From assembly GCF_003075525.1 (NCBI RefSeq), contig NZ_QDDR01000012.1, positions 62,001 to 126,000 of the forward strand: DNA of 64,000 nt, read 5' to 3'. Each line of letters starts with the position of its first letter. Position 1 is the first letter of the stretch. Shown here piece by piece: positions 43,094 through 51,735 of this stretch. Source of the stretch: Pararhodobacter aggregans (GTDB lineage: Bacteria; Pseudomonadota; Alphaproteobacteria; Rhodobacterales; Rhodobacteraceae). The position numbers were made by a program, and so were the translations under genes. A model generated the notes under the pieces. The model had not been told where the DNA came from, did not search any database, and saw only the letters and a program-made list of their open reading frames with translations.

Positions 43094-45159
43094 CCGATCC
43101 CATCGACACTCTGACCGCCGATCCCGCCGCCGAGGCGGGCGCCGATGCCCCGCGGCCCGCCGGGCTGACCTGCTGGCGGCGGAGCGATTCTGCGGGCGTC
43201 GTGACCCTCTGGCTCGATTGCCCCGGGACCGGGACCAACGTCATTTCGGAAACCGTGCTGCGCGAGCTGGACCAGCTGCTGGGCGATCTGGCCGGGGCCA
43301 GGGCGCTGGTGATCCGCTCCGCCAAGCCCTCGGGTTTCGCCGCGGGTGCCGACATCGACGGCTTCGCGGGCCTCGACCGCGACGCGGCGCTGAGCCTGCT
43401 GAACCAGGGCCATGCGGTGCTGGACCGGCTGGCCGCGCTGGAGATCCCGACCGTGGCCGTGATCCATGGCCATACCCTGGGCGGCGGGCTGGAACTGGCG
43501 CTGGCCTGCGACCGGCGCATCGGCCTCGACGGGGTGAAGGCGGGTTTCCCCGAGGTCCAGCTGGGCCTGCACCCCGGGCTGGGCGGCACCTTCCGGCTCA
43601 CCCAGCGCATCGACCCGATTGAGGCGATGCAGGCCATGCTGACCGGCAAGACCATCCACGACCGCAAGGCCAAGCGGCTGGGCCTGCTGGACGCGCTGGT
43701 CCCCGCCCGCCATGTCGACGCCGCCATCGAGGCCGCCTGCACCGGCCAGCTGCCCGCGGCCGAGGACGGGCTGAAGGCGGGCGCGCTGCGGCTGGCCCCG
43801 GCCCGCAGCCTCGCCGCGACCCGCATGCGGCAGGAGGCCGAGAAAACCGCACCCCGCCGCCATTATCCCGCCCCCTATGCGCTGATCGACCTCTGGCACG
43901 ACCACGGCGGTGACCCGGAGGCGATGCAGCGGGCCGAGATCGCCTCGTTCGCGACGCTGCTGGAAAGCGCCACGGCGCAGGCCCTGATCCGCGTCTTCTT
44001 CCTGCGCCGCCAGTTGAAGGCGGGGGCGAAGGGGGACTCGGGCATCACCCATGTGCATGTCATCGGCGCCGGGACCATGGGCGCCGAAATCGCCGCCTGG
44101 GCCGCGCTGCGCGCCAAGCGCGTGACGCTGGAGGATGTGGCGCTGCCGCCGCTGGGCAAGGCCGTCAGCCGCGCCGCAACGCTTTACGAACGCCGCCACC
44201 TCTCGGGGATCGAGGCGCGCGATGCCCTCGACCGGCTGATGCCCGACCCCGAGGGGCTGGGCCGCGCCCGCGCCGATCTGGTGATCGAGGCCGCGCCGGA
44301 GCGTGCCGCGCTGAAGGAAAAGATCTATGCCGGGCTGGTCGATGTGCTGAAACCGGGCGCGATCCTGGCCAGCAATACCTCCAGCCTGCGCCTGACCGAT
44401 CTGGTCGATGCCGCGCCTGATCCCGCGCGCTTTGCCGGGCTGCATTTCTTCAACCCCGTCTCGCGCATGCCGCTGATCGAGGTGGTGGCGCACGAGGGGC
44501 TCGCGCCCGGGGTGCTCGACAGGCTCTGCGCCTTTGCCGGCGAGCTGGATCGCCTGCCGGTGCGGGTCCGCGAGTACCCCGGCTTCGTGGTGAACCGGGT
44601 CCTCGCGCCCTATATGCTGGAAGCGATGCTGATGCTGGACGAGGGGCTGGACAAGGCCCGCATCGACCGCGCCGCGCTGGCTTTCGGGATGCCCATGGGG
44701 CCGGTGACGCTTGTCGATCAGGTGGGGCTCGACATCTGCCTCGACGTGGCGCGCTCGCTGGCCTCGGGCGTGGCGCAACCCCTGCCCGAGCCGCCCGCCT
44801 GGCTGCGGGAAAAGGTCGCGAAGGGCAAGACCGGCAAGAAGGCCGGCAAGGGGCTTTATGATTACGCGCGGGAATCCCCGCCCGAGACGGCCGGCGAGGC
44901 GGACGAGGATCCGGCGATCATCGACCGGCTGATCCTGCCGATGTGCAACGCCGGGATGGAATGCCTGCGTCAGGGCGTGGTGGCCGATGCCGACACGCTG
45001 GACGCGGCGCTGATCTTCGGCGCGGGCTGGGCGCCGTTCCGGGGCGGGCCGATGCATTACGCCAGGGTCCGGGGCGACGTGCCCGCGCGGCTGCGCGCGC
45101 TGGAACAGCAGTTGGGTCGCCGCTTTACCCCCGATGCCGGGTGGGACAGCCTTGGCTGA
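43090..45159 (+). CDS. fadJ: 3-hydroxyacyl-CoA dehydrogenase / enoyl-CoA hydratase bifunctional protein
   Basis: A 689-residue trifunctional-alpha-type protein. The N-terminal crotonase domain (about 15-210) holds RSAKPSGFAAGADIDGF and HGHTLGGGLELALACDRRIG, including the Glu/oxyanion region. The NAD-binding 3-hydroxyacyl-CoA dehydrogenase domain begins near residue 320 (VHVIGAGTMGAEIAAWAALRAKRVTLEDV), with LHFFNPVSRMPLIEVV carrying the catalytic His, and two C-terminal dehydrogenase domains (YPGFVVNRVLAPYMLEAMLMLDEG). It catalyses hydration and oxidation of enoyl-CoA. Partner of the upstream thiolase. Confidence 0.95.
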   Translation: MTDPIDTLTADPAAEAGADAPRPAGLTCWRRSDSAGVVTLWLDCPGTGTNVISETVLRELDQLLGDLAGARALVIRSAKPSGFAAGADIDGFAGLDRDAALSLLNQGHAVLDRLAALEIPTVAVIHGHTLGGGLELALACDRRIGLDGVKAGFPEVQLGLHPGLGGTFRLTQRIDPIEAMQAMLTGKTIHDRKAKRLGLLDALVPARHVDAAIEAACTGQLPAAEDGLKAGALRLAPARSLAATRMRQEAEKTAPRRHYPAPYALIDLWHDHGGDPEAMQRAEIASFATLLESATAQALIRVFFLRRQLKAGAKGDSGITHVHVIGAGTMGAEIAAWAALRAKRVTLEDVALPPLGKAVSRAATLYERRHLSGIEARDALDRLMPDPEGLGRARADLVIEAAPERAALKEKIYAGLVDVLKPGAILASNTSSLRLTDLVDAAPDPARFAGLHFFNPVSRMPLIEVVAHEGLAPGVLDRLCAFAGELDRLPVRVREYPGFVVNRVLAPYMLEAMLMLDEGLDKARIDRAALAFGMPMGPVTLVDQVGLDICLDVARSLASGVAQPLPEPPAWLREKVAKGKTGKKAGKGLYDYARESPPETAGEADEDPAIIDRLILPMCNAGMECLRQGVVADADTLDAALIFGAGWAPFRGGPMHYARVRGDVPARLRALEQQLGRRFTPDAGWDSLG

Positions 45160-47017
45160 GACCTCGCCGATCATCGCCCCGGCCGAGGACATCGCCGAAG
45201 CCCTCATCGCCCGCTGCGGGCCCGAGATCCGGCTCGCCTTGCCGCTGGGTCTGGGCAAGCCGGTCACGCTGCTGGACGCGCTGACCCGCGCCGTGGCCCG
45301 GCGGCCCGAGGTGCGGCTCTCGATCCTGACCGCGCTGACGCTTGAGCCGCCCGAGGCGGACAGCGGCATGGCCAAGCGCTTCCTCGGCCCGGCGCGCGAG
45401 CGGCTGTTCGGCGCCTATCCGGTGCCCGACTATGCCAAGCGGCTGCGCGACGGCACCCTGCCCGCGAATATCGAGGTGGCGGAATTCTTCATGCTGGCCG
45501 GGCGCTGGCTGGGGGTCGAGGCCGCGCAACGCCATTACATCGCCGCGAATTACACCCATGCGCTGGAGGTGGTGCGGCGCTGGCGGCCCAATCTGGTGCT
45601 GCAGCTGCTGGGCGAGGATGCGGAGGGCACGCTCACCCTGTCTTGCAACACCGACATCACCGCCGACCTGCTGCGCGACCGCCACGCCGGTCGGCTCGAT
45701 TTCCTGATGGCGGGCGAGACCAACGCGAACCTCCCGGCCCTGCCCGGACCCGACGCCACCCTGCCGCGCGAGGCGCTGGCCTTCCTGTTGCAGGATCCGC
45801 CGAATTTCGAGCTTTTCTCGGTCGTCAAGCGCCCGGTCGGCGCGGTCGAACACGCCATCGCCCTGCAGGTCGCGGGGATGATCCGCGACGGCGGCACGCT
45901 GCAGATCGGCATCGGCGCCATCGGCGACGCGGTGGCCCATGCGCTGATCGCCCGGCACGAGGGGCGCCTTGCTGCGTTGCAGCAAGACCGCCCCTTCGCC
46001 GCCCCCCTGCCCCGCGAACTGGCCAGCGACGGGCCGTTCCGCCAAGGCCTCTATTGCGCGACCGAGATGCTGGTGGACGGGCTCCTGCACCTCTTCGAGG
46101 CCGGGATCATCACCCGCGAGGTCGAGGGCGCCGCGATCCACGCGGGATTTTTCGTGGATTGTCGAAATTTCTACGAAAGGCTCCACGCCCTGCCCCCCGA
46201 GCAGCGCGCCCGTATCCAGATGGTGCCCGTCTCCTTCACCAACCAGCTTTATGGCGACGAGGCCGCCAAGCGCGCGGCCCGGCGCGACGCGCGCTTCGTC
46301 AATTCGGCGATGAAGGCCACGCTGCTGGGCGGAATCGTCAGCGATGCCACGGCCGAGGGGCAGGAGGTCAGCGGCATCGGCGGGCAGTTCAACTTCATCG
46401 AACAGGCCTTCGCGCTGGAGGGCGCCCGGGCCATCATCACCCTGCCCGCGACACGGCAGAGCAAGGGCAGGCTGCGCTCGAACATCCTCTGGGAGCATCC
46501 GCATGAAAGCGTGCCGCGCGCTTATCGCGATCTGGTCGTCACCGAATACGGCGTGGCCGATCTGCGCGGCAAGCGGGACGAGGAGGTGGTCATGGCCATG
46601 CTGCGGATCGCCGACAGCCGTTTTCAGCTCGGCCTGATGGCAAAGGCGCAGAAGGCCGGGAAGCTGGCGCGCGATTTCACCCTGCCCCCGGAATGGCGGC
46701 GCAACACGCCCGAGGCGCTGGAGGGCTGGCTGCGCCCCAAGGCGCTGCCGGATTTCCCCTTCGGCACCGATTTCACCCCGGTCGAGCAACAATTGCTGCC
46801 GGCGCTGGACCGGCTGTCGCAGGCGCAGGGCGACAAGAGGGCGCTGGCCGGGCTGATCTGGCAGGGAATCCGCGGCGGGGCCGGGGCGCGGGCCCGGCAT
46901 GTCGCCGCGATGCAGCGCATGGGGTTGGATGCGGCCGCGACGCTGGGCGAGCGGCTGGAAGGCTGGGCGCTGCTGGGGGCGCTGGAGGCCAGCGAAAGGC
47001 GACCTTCGCCGCCCTGA
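45134..47017 (+). CDS. Acetyl-CoA hydrolase/transferase family protein
   Basis: A 627-residue protein of the acetyl-CoA hydrolase / CoA-transferase family. The N-terminal part is divergent; the C-terminal domain shows the family glycine loop EVSGIGGQFNFIEQAFALEGARAIITLPATRQSKGRLRSNI and VTEYGVADLRGKRDEEVVMAML. These enzymes hydrolyse acyl-CoA or move CoA between carboxylates. It overlaps the fadJ end by 26 bases; a TTG at 45152 is an alternative start with a shorter overlap. Position in the fad operon suggests CoA recycling or activation of an organic acid, inferred from context. It is longer than typical 500-residue members, mostly at the N-terminus. Confidence 0.85.
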   Translation: MPGGTALAETSPIIAPAEDIAEALIARCGPEIRLALPLGLGKPVTLLDALTRAVARRPEVRLSILTALTLEPPEADSGMAKRFLGPARERLFGAYPVPDYAKRLRDGTLPANIEVAEFFMLAGRWLGVEAAQRHYIAANYTHALEVVRRWRPNLVLQLLGEDAEGTLTLSCNTDITADLLRDRHAGRLDFLMAGETNANLPALPGPDATLPREALAFLLQDPPNFELFSVVKRPVGAVEHAIALQVAGMIRDGGTLQIGIGAIGDAVAHALIARHEGRLAALQQDRPFAAPLPRELASDGPFRQGLYCATEMLVDGLLHLFEAGIITREVEGAAIHAGFFVDCRNFYERLHALPPEQRARIQMVPVSFTNQLYGDEAAKRAARRDARFVNSAMKATLLGGIVSDATAEGQEVSGIGGQFNFIEQAFALEGARAIITLPATRQSKGRLRSNILWEHPHESVPRAYRDLVVTEYGVADLRGKRDEEVVMAMLRIADSRFQLGLMAKAQKAGKLARDFTLPPEWRRNTPEALEGWLRPKALPDFPFGTDFTPVEQQLLPALDRLSQAQGDKRALAGLIWQGIRGGAGARARHVAAMQRMGLDAAATLGERLEGWALLGALEASERRPSPP

Positions 47018-47146
47018 CCGCAGGGCGCCCCGCATCCCGCAGGGAACCAATCCCGCACCCGGCCGTTGACCTGCAGCGGGCGGGCGCCCCGCCGCCTTGA
47101 GCCCGGATCCGAAATCACAGTCGAAGATCGCGCGACAAAGCCTTTA

Positions 47147-48391
47147 GTGTCACGAAACATCCTTCCCCTCACCGCCCTCTTCGCGGGCACCGCCCTTCTG
47201 CTTTTCGCTGGGGGCATCAACGGGTTGATCCTGCCGGTGCGCGGCACCGCCGAGGGCTTCAGCGCCACCTCCCTCGGCCTTCTCGGCACCGGCTGGGCGG
47301 TGGGCTATATCGCCGGTTGTCTGCTCACGCCCTGGCTGGTGGCGCGGGTCGGGCATATCCGGTCCTTCGGCGCCATGTGCGCGCTGGCTGCGGTCGCCAT
47401 CCTCGTCTCGCTGCTGATCATCTCGCCCGCGGTCTGGATCCCGGTCCGGGCGCTTTCGGGCTTCTGCTTCGCGGGCTCGGCCATGATCGCCGAGAGCTGG
47501 CTGAACGAGAAAGCCGACGCAGGCTCGCGCGGGCGGATCTTTGGCATCTACACCATGGTCAACCTGGCTGCGACCACGGCGGGGCAGATGATCCTGACCC
47601 TGGGCGAGGCTTCGGGGATCTTCTTCTTCGTGCTGGCGGCCATCGTCTATTGCCTGGCCCTGCTGCCGACCGCGGTCGGCGCCACCACCAGCCCGACGCC
47701 GCTGACGGTGGTCAAGCTGGACGTGCCGGCGCTCTGGCGCAATTCGCCGGTGGCGGTCTTTGCGGTGCTGATGGTCGGCATCTCCAATTCGGCCTTCGGC
47801 ACGCTGGCCGCGGTCTATGCCGATTGGGCCGGCTTCTCGCTGACCGATATCGCCCTCTTCGCCAGCATCCCGATCCTGGCGGGAGCGCTGTCGCAGATCC
47901 CGGTCGGCGCGGCCTCTGACCGGTTCGACCGGCGGCTGGTGCTGCTGGGGGCTTCGGTGCTGGCACTGGCGACTGATCTGGCCTTCATCGTCACCGGCAG
48001 CACTGACCCGGCGTTCCTGCTGGGGCTTTCGGCCTGTTTCGGGGCGACCGTTTTCGTGATGTATCCCGTGATCGTCGCCCATGCCAATGACCACGCCGCG
48101 CCCGGCACCTTCATCCAGGTCAGCGGCGGCCTGCTGTTGGTCTCGGGTATCGGATCGGTGATCGGGCCGACTGTTGCCGGGCTGGCGATGGGCGCTTTCG
48201 ACCCCTCGGCCATGTTCCTCGTCACCGGGCTCTGCCATCTGGGCGTGATCCTCTTCACGCTCTGGCGCCTGCGCCAGCGGTCCTCCATCGCTCCCTCGCT
48301 GAAGACCGTGTTCCAGGCCGCGCCCATGGCCCGGATGTCGACGCCCGAGACGGCCGCCTTCGCTTCGGACGAGGCGCCTGAGGCGCGATGA
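47147..48391 (+). CDS. MFS transporter
   Basis: A 414-residue major facilitator protein with 12 predicted membrane segments (LFAGTALLLFAGGINGLILPVRGT; GLLGTGWAVGYIAGCLLTPWLVARVGHIRSF with the loop 2-3 signature). A GxxSDRFDRR-type loop 8-9 motif is present (GAASDRFDRRLVLLG). The GTG at 47147 is chosen because it directly precedes the first segment. An earlier in-frame ATG at 47066 adds 27 hydrophilic residues. It follows the fad operon by 129 bases in the same direction. Substrate is unknown; it could export or import a carboxylate linked to fatty-acid use. Confidence 0.82.
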   Translation: MSRNILPLTALFAGTALLLFAGGINGLILPVRGTAEGFSATSLGLLGTGWAVGYIAGCLLTPWLVARVGHIRSFGAMCALAAVAILVSLLIISPAVWIPVRALSGFCFAGSAMIAESWLNEKADAGSRGRIFGIYTMVNLAATTAGQMILTLGEASGIFFFVLAAIVYCLALLPTAVGATTSPTPLTVVKLDVPALWRNSPVAVFAVLMVGISNSAFGTLAAVYADWAGFSLTDIALFASIPILAGALSQIPVGAASDRFDRRLVLLGASVLALATDLAFIVTGSTDPAFLLGLSACFGATVFVMYPVIVAHANDHAAPGTFIQVSGGLLLVSGIGSVIGPTVAGLAMGAFDPSAMFLVTGLCHLGVILFTLWRLRQRSSIAPSLKTVFQAAPMARMSTPETAAFASDEAPEAR

Positions 48392-48454
48392 CGGCGGGGT
48401 ATCGGCGCTGCGGGACGGCAAACATGCGGACACTTCCGGCCGTGTTTTATAAGA

Positions 48455-48505
48455 TAGTTATAACTACATAATTATATTGACCAATTCGGCCCAGCTTCCT
48501 AACGT
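48455..48505 (+). promoter_or_regulatory. Putative promoter and operator ahead of the E1 operon
   Basis: An AT-rich island carries the perfect 12-base palindrome TAGTTATAACTA (48455-48466). It is followed by TTGACC (48477-48482) and TAACGT (48500-48505) at 17-base spacing, a fair sigma-70-like pair. Transcription would begin near 48512. The palindrome just upstream of the -35 is a candidate site for the IclR-type regulator encoded in the operon. Confidence 0.45.
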
Positions 48506-48517
48506 CCCCCCGACACG

Positions 48518-50569
48518 ATGCAAGGCGCAGGGGGAAAAGAATTGCCCGCCTCTCTCACCGATACCGACATTGATTTCCTGCTTCATTCCTACGAGCGGAT
48601 GTACCGTATTCGTCAGTTCGAGCAGTCCGCGCTCGATCACAGCACCAGCAAGGAAGCGCTGATCGCCGGATCCGTGCATCTCTGCGCCGGTCAGGAGGCG
48701 GTCCCGGTCGGTGCCATGGCGGCGTTGGGCGCGGATGATCGCGTGATTGCCACCTATCGCGGCCATGGCTGGGCGCTGGAAACGGGCGTTCCGGCGCGGG
48801 AATTCTTCGCCGAACTCTGCCACCGCCAGCCGGGCGTGAACGGCGGGCGGAGCGGCTCTGCCCTGATTACGGCGCCGAATGAGCGGTTTGTCGGTGAAAA
48901 CTCCATCGTCGGCGCAGGGGGACCGATCGCCTGCGGCATCGCGCTGGCGGCCAGAATGGAGGGAGCGAACAGGGTCTGCGTCGTGACATTCGGCGATGGA
49001 GCCACCAGCCAGGGCGCCCTGCATGAGGCCTTTGTCTTTGCCGCCGCCTACAAGCTGCCGGTGATATTCGTCTGCGAGAACAATGGCTGGTCGGAAATGA
49101 CCCCGACGCCGTCGATCACCGGACTGGAGCGCCTGGCCCGGCGCGCGAATGGCTACGGCATGCAATCCGCCACGATCGACGGCACCGATCCGCTGGCGGT
49201 CAGGGACAGTTTTGCCCTGGCGCGCGCTGCGGTGCTTGCCGGCAAGGGGCCTGCCCTGATCGAATGCCGCGTCCCGCGGCTGTGGGGGCATTACAACCGC
49301 GATATCGAACATTACCGGCCGAAGTCCGACCGTCAGGAGAGCCTGACCCGCGACCCGCTGGCCTTGATGGAGGCCCGGCTCTGCACGCTCGGGGTGAGCA
49401 GCCCGGATGAGCTCGCAATCCTGCGGGACCGACTTGACCGAGACTGGAGCGCCGTTCTGGATGCCGTGCGCGCCATGCCTCTTCCTGATCCCGATAGCGC
49501 CGCAGAGCATGTCGTCGCCCCGGTTCCGGCCGCGAAGGCCCAGGCGGAACCACGGGGCGCGGAGAAGGAGATCACCTATATCCAGGCGGTGAACGAGGCG
49601 CTCAAGCGCGAGCTGGCAGAGCGTGCCGACGTGCTGATCTTTGGCGAGGATGTCGGTCACGCGGGCGGCATCTTTGGCGCAACCCGTTATCTGCAAAGGG
49701 ATTTCGGCGCCGACAGGGTCTTCGATACCCCGATTGCCGAAGCCGCCATCCTGGGTTCGGCGGTCGGGCTGGCGCTGGAAGGCAAGCGCCCGGTGGTCGA
49801 GATCATGTGGGCCGACTTCCTGCTGGTGGCCATGGATCAGATCATCAACCAGGCGGCGAACATCCGCTATCTGACGCGTGGCACCCGCACGGCGCCGATG
49901 GTCGTCCGCGTCCAGCAGGGGGCGACGCCCGGCTCGACCGCGCAGCACTCGCAATCGCTGGAGGCAATGCTGGCCCATGTGCCGGGGCTGCGGGTCGGCC
50001 TCCCCTCGACCGCCGATGACGCCTATCACATGCTGCGCGCGGCGATGCATGGCGACGATCCGGCGGTTATCATCGAATCCCGCGCGCTGTACCAGCGCCC
50101 CGGCCCCGTCTGGCCCGATGCGGCGCGGCAGGTCACCGCCGGGGCGGCCCTGCGCCGCAGCGGCACCAGCCTGACGTTGCTCGGCTGGGGCGCGGTCATG
50201 CCCGCCGTGGAGGCGGCCGCCGAAGCGCTGGACGAGGAGGGAACCGATGTGTCGGTCCTGGACCTGCGCTGGCTGTCACCCGTGGATTGGGACCGGGTGT
50301 GTGCCACGGTTGCGGCGACCGGCGGCCGGGTCGTGGTGGTTCATGAGGCCAATCTGACCGGCGGGTTCGGAGCGGAAATCGTGACCGGCCTGGCAGAGCG
50401 GCTGGGTCCTGCGGCACTGTCGTTCCGCAGGGTCGCCACGCCGGATGTCCGGATGCCGGCCTCTCCGGTCCTGCAAGCGGCGCTCTTGCCGGATGCGGCA
50501 AAGATCGTCGAGGCAGCGCGTGAATTGTTGCTGTCAAACGCCCAACCCCGAAGCGAGGCATATGTCTGA
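48518..50569 (+). CDS. 2-oxoacid dehydrogenase E1, fused alpha and beta subunits (TPP-dependent)
   Basis: A 683-residue fusion of E1-alpha (about 10-330) and E1-beta (about 355-670). The alpha part has the TPP motif GDGATSQGALHEAFVFAAAYKLPVIFVCENNGW. The beta part has FGEDVGHAGGIFGATRYLQRDFGADRVFDTPIAEAAILGSAVG and RHSQSLE-like TAQHSQSLEAMLAHVPGL. Such enzymes decarboxylate 2-oxoacids or acetoin and hand the acyl group to a lipoyl E2. No E2 or E3 gene is nearby. A TTG at 48542, preceded by AGGGGGAAAAGAA, is an alternative start and fits the putative promoter better than the ATG. It is coupled by one base to the IclR gene and heads a catabolic operon. Confidence 0.9.
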   Translation: MQGAGGKELPASLTDTDIDFLLHSYERMYRIRQFEQSALDHSTSKEALIAGSVHLCAGQEAVPVGAMAALGADDRVIATYRGHGWALETGVPAREFFAELCHRQPGVNGGRSGSALITAPNERFVGENSIVGAGGPIACGIALAARMEGANRVCVVTFGDGATSQGALHEAFVFAAAYKLPVIFVCENNGWSEMTPTPSITGLERLARRANGYGMQSATIDGTDPLAVRDSFALARAAVLAGKGPALIECRVPRLWGHYNRDIEHYRPKSDRQESLTRDPLALMEARLCTLGVSSPDELAILRDRLDRDWSAVLDAVRAMPLPDPDSAAEHVVAPVPAAKAQAEPRGAEKEITYIQAVNEALKRELAERADVLIFGEDVGHAGGIFGATRYLQRDFGADRVFDTPIAEAAILGSAVGLALEGKRPVVEIMWADFLLVAMDQIINQAANIRYLTRGTRTAPMVVRVQQGATPGSTAQHSQSLEAMLAHVPGLRVGLPSTADDAYHMLRAAMHGDDPAVIIESRALYQRPGPVWPDAARQVTAGAALRRSGTSLTLLGWGAVMPAVEAAAEALDEEGTDVSVLDLRWLSPVDWDRVCATVAATGGRVVVVHEANLTGGFGAEIVTGLAERLGPAALSFRRVATPDVRMPASPVLQAALLPDAAKIVEAARELLLSNAQPRSEAYV

Positions 50570-51324
50570 TGACCGGAAGCAAAGAGAAGAGCGGACGCCT
50601 TCAGATCAATTCCGTGGTGCGCGGGGTCAATATCCTGACCGCCATCGCCCGCAGCGATCAGGGCCTGAGCGTGCGCGAGATCGCCGAGGCGATCGGGGTC
50701 GAGCGGCAGACGGCCTATCATCTGGTCCACACCCTTGAGGACACCGGCTTCATCGCCCGCGACGATCAGCGCAATTACCGCCTTGGCCTGCGGGTCGGCG
50801 CGCTGGCCGAGGCCTTCGGCCGGCAGTTCTCGGCGCCGGATTACATGCTGCCCCTGGTGCGGGGCTTTGCCCATGAGACCGGAGAGACCTGCTACGTCGT
50901 CGGTTGGTGGCGGGGCGAGATCGTGATTATCGAGGTCGCCGCCGGGGCCAATGCGATCCGCGCGGCCGAAATGCCGCATGGCCAGTATGAGCATGCCCAT
51001 GCACGGGCGGCGGGCAAGGTGCTTCTGGCCTATGCGGCCACGGCGCGCATGGCGGAATATCTGCTCAACCATCAGCCCCTTGCGAAGCTGACCGAGAACA
51101 CGATCACCGATTTCAAATCCCTGCAGGCCGAGTTCGCCCGGATCCGGGCCGAGGGTATCGGCTATGACAACGAGGAATTCGCCCCCGGCATTTCCTGCAT
51201 GGCGATGCCGCTGGAAGCAGGCACCGCCCCCTATGCCCTGGCCTTGTCCGCGCCCTCCGAGCGCTTTCATGCCTTCCGGGAAACCTATCAGCAAAAACTG
51301 GCCGCGCTGGTTCAGCACAACTGA
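50569..51324 (+). CDS. IclR-family transcriptional regulator
   Basis: A 251-residue IclR protein: N-terminal winged HTH (about 15-75: SVVRGVNILTAIARSDQGLSVREIAEAIGVERQTAYHLVHTLEDTGFIARDDQRNYRLGLRV) and the GAF-like effector domain (about 85-245: HARAAGKVLLAYA; GYDNEEFAPGISCMAMPL). Its start shares a base with the E1 stop, so it is made from the operon it probably controls. The effector is presumably a substrate of this amidase/aminotransferase pathway. Confidence 0.93.
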   Translation: MTGSKEKSGRLQINSVVRGVNILTAIARSDQGLSVREIAEAIGVERQTAYHLVHTLEDTGFIARDDQRNYRLGLRVGALAEAFGRQFSAPDYMLPLVRGFAHETGETCYVVGWWRGEIVIIEVAAGANAIRAAEMPHGQYEHAHARAAGKVLLAYAATARMAEYLLNHQPLAKLTENTITDFKSLQAEFARIRAEGIGYDNEEFAPGISCMAMPLEAGTAPYALALSAPSERFHAFRETYQQKLAALVQHN

Positions 51325-51336
51325 GGGACAGAAATC

Positions 51337-51735
51337 ATGACCATCACGCTTTTTGACTGCACGGATGTCGCCGCCGCTTTCGGGAATTATTCACACGGGG
51401 TGGTCATTCCTCCCGGCGCGACCACCCTCCATCTGGCCGGTCAGGTCGGTGTGCGGCCCGATGGCTCGATCCCCGACGATGCCGGCGAGCAGACCCGGAT
51501 CATCTTTGAGAATTTCAGGATCATTCTGGAAAGCCGGGGCTTCGCCTTCACGGATATCGTCAAGATGACCTACTTCGTCGTCGCGGCCGAAGACCTGCCC
51601 GCAATCCGCGCGGTGCGCGACACCCTGATCGCCGCGCCCTTTCCCGCAGCCTCGCTGGTTCTGGTCAAGGCGCTGGGTCGGCCCGAGTGGAAACTGGAAG
51701 TCGAATGCATCGCGGCACGGATCGGGGCGGCATGA
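51337..51735 (+). CDS. RidA/YjgF-family protein without the catalytic arginine
   Basis: A 132-residue Rid-superfamily protein (IPPGATTLHLAGQVGVRPDGSIPDDAGEQTRIIFENFRIILESRGFAFTDIVKMTYFV; LEVECIAARI). Archetypal RidA hydrolyses 2-enamine/imine intermediates using an Arg in PARS; here the same place reads PAAS with Ala105, so it belongs to a subgroup lacking that residue and may have another activity. GAGGGACAGAAATC precedes the ATG. Placement directly before an aminotransferase and after E1 suggests a role on an amino or imino intermediate, but the chemistry is open. Confidence 0.88.
   Translation: MTITLFDCTDVAAAFGNYSHGVVIPPGATTLHLAGQVGVRPDGSIPDDAGEQTRIIFENFRIILESRGFAFTDIVKMTYFVVAAEDLPAIRAVRDTLIAAPFPAASLVLVKALGRPEWKLEVECIAARIGAA

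Noticed and set aside
47079-47093. GGCGGG/CCCGCC hairpin after the CoA hydrolase gene as a terminator
   Set aside because: The stem is strong, but no T-tract follows and the MFS gene continues in the same direction 54 bases on. Chance GC-rich hairpins are common here.
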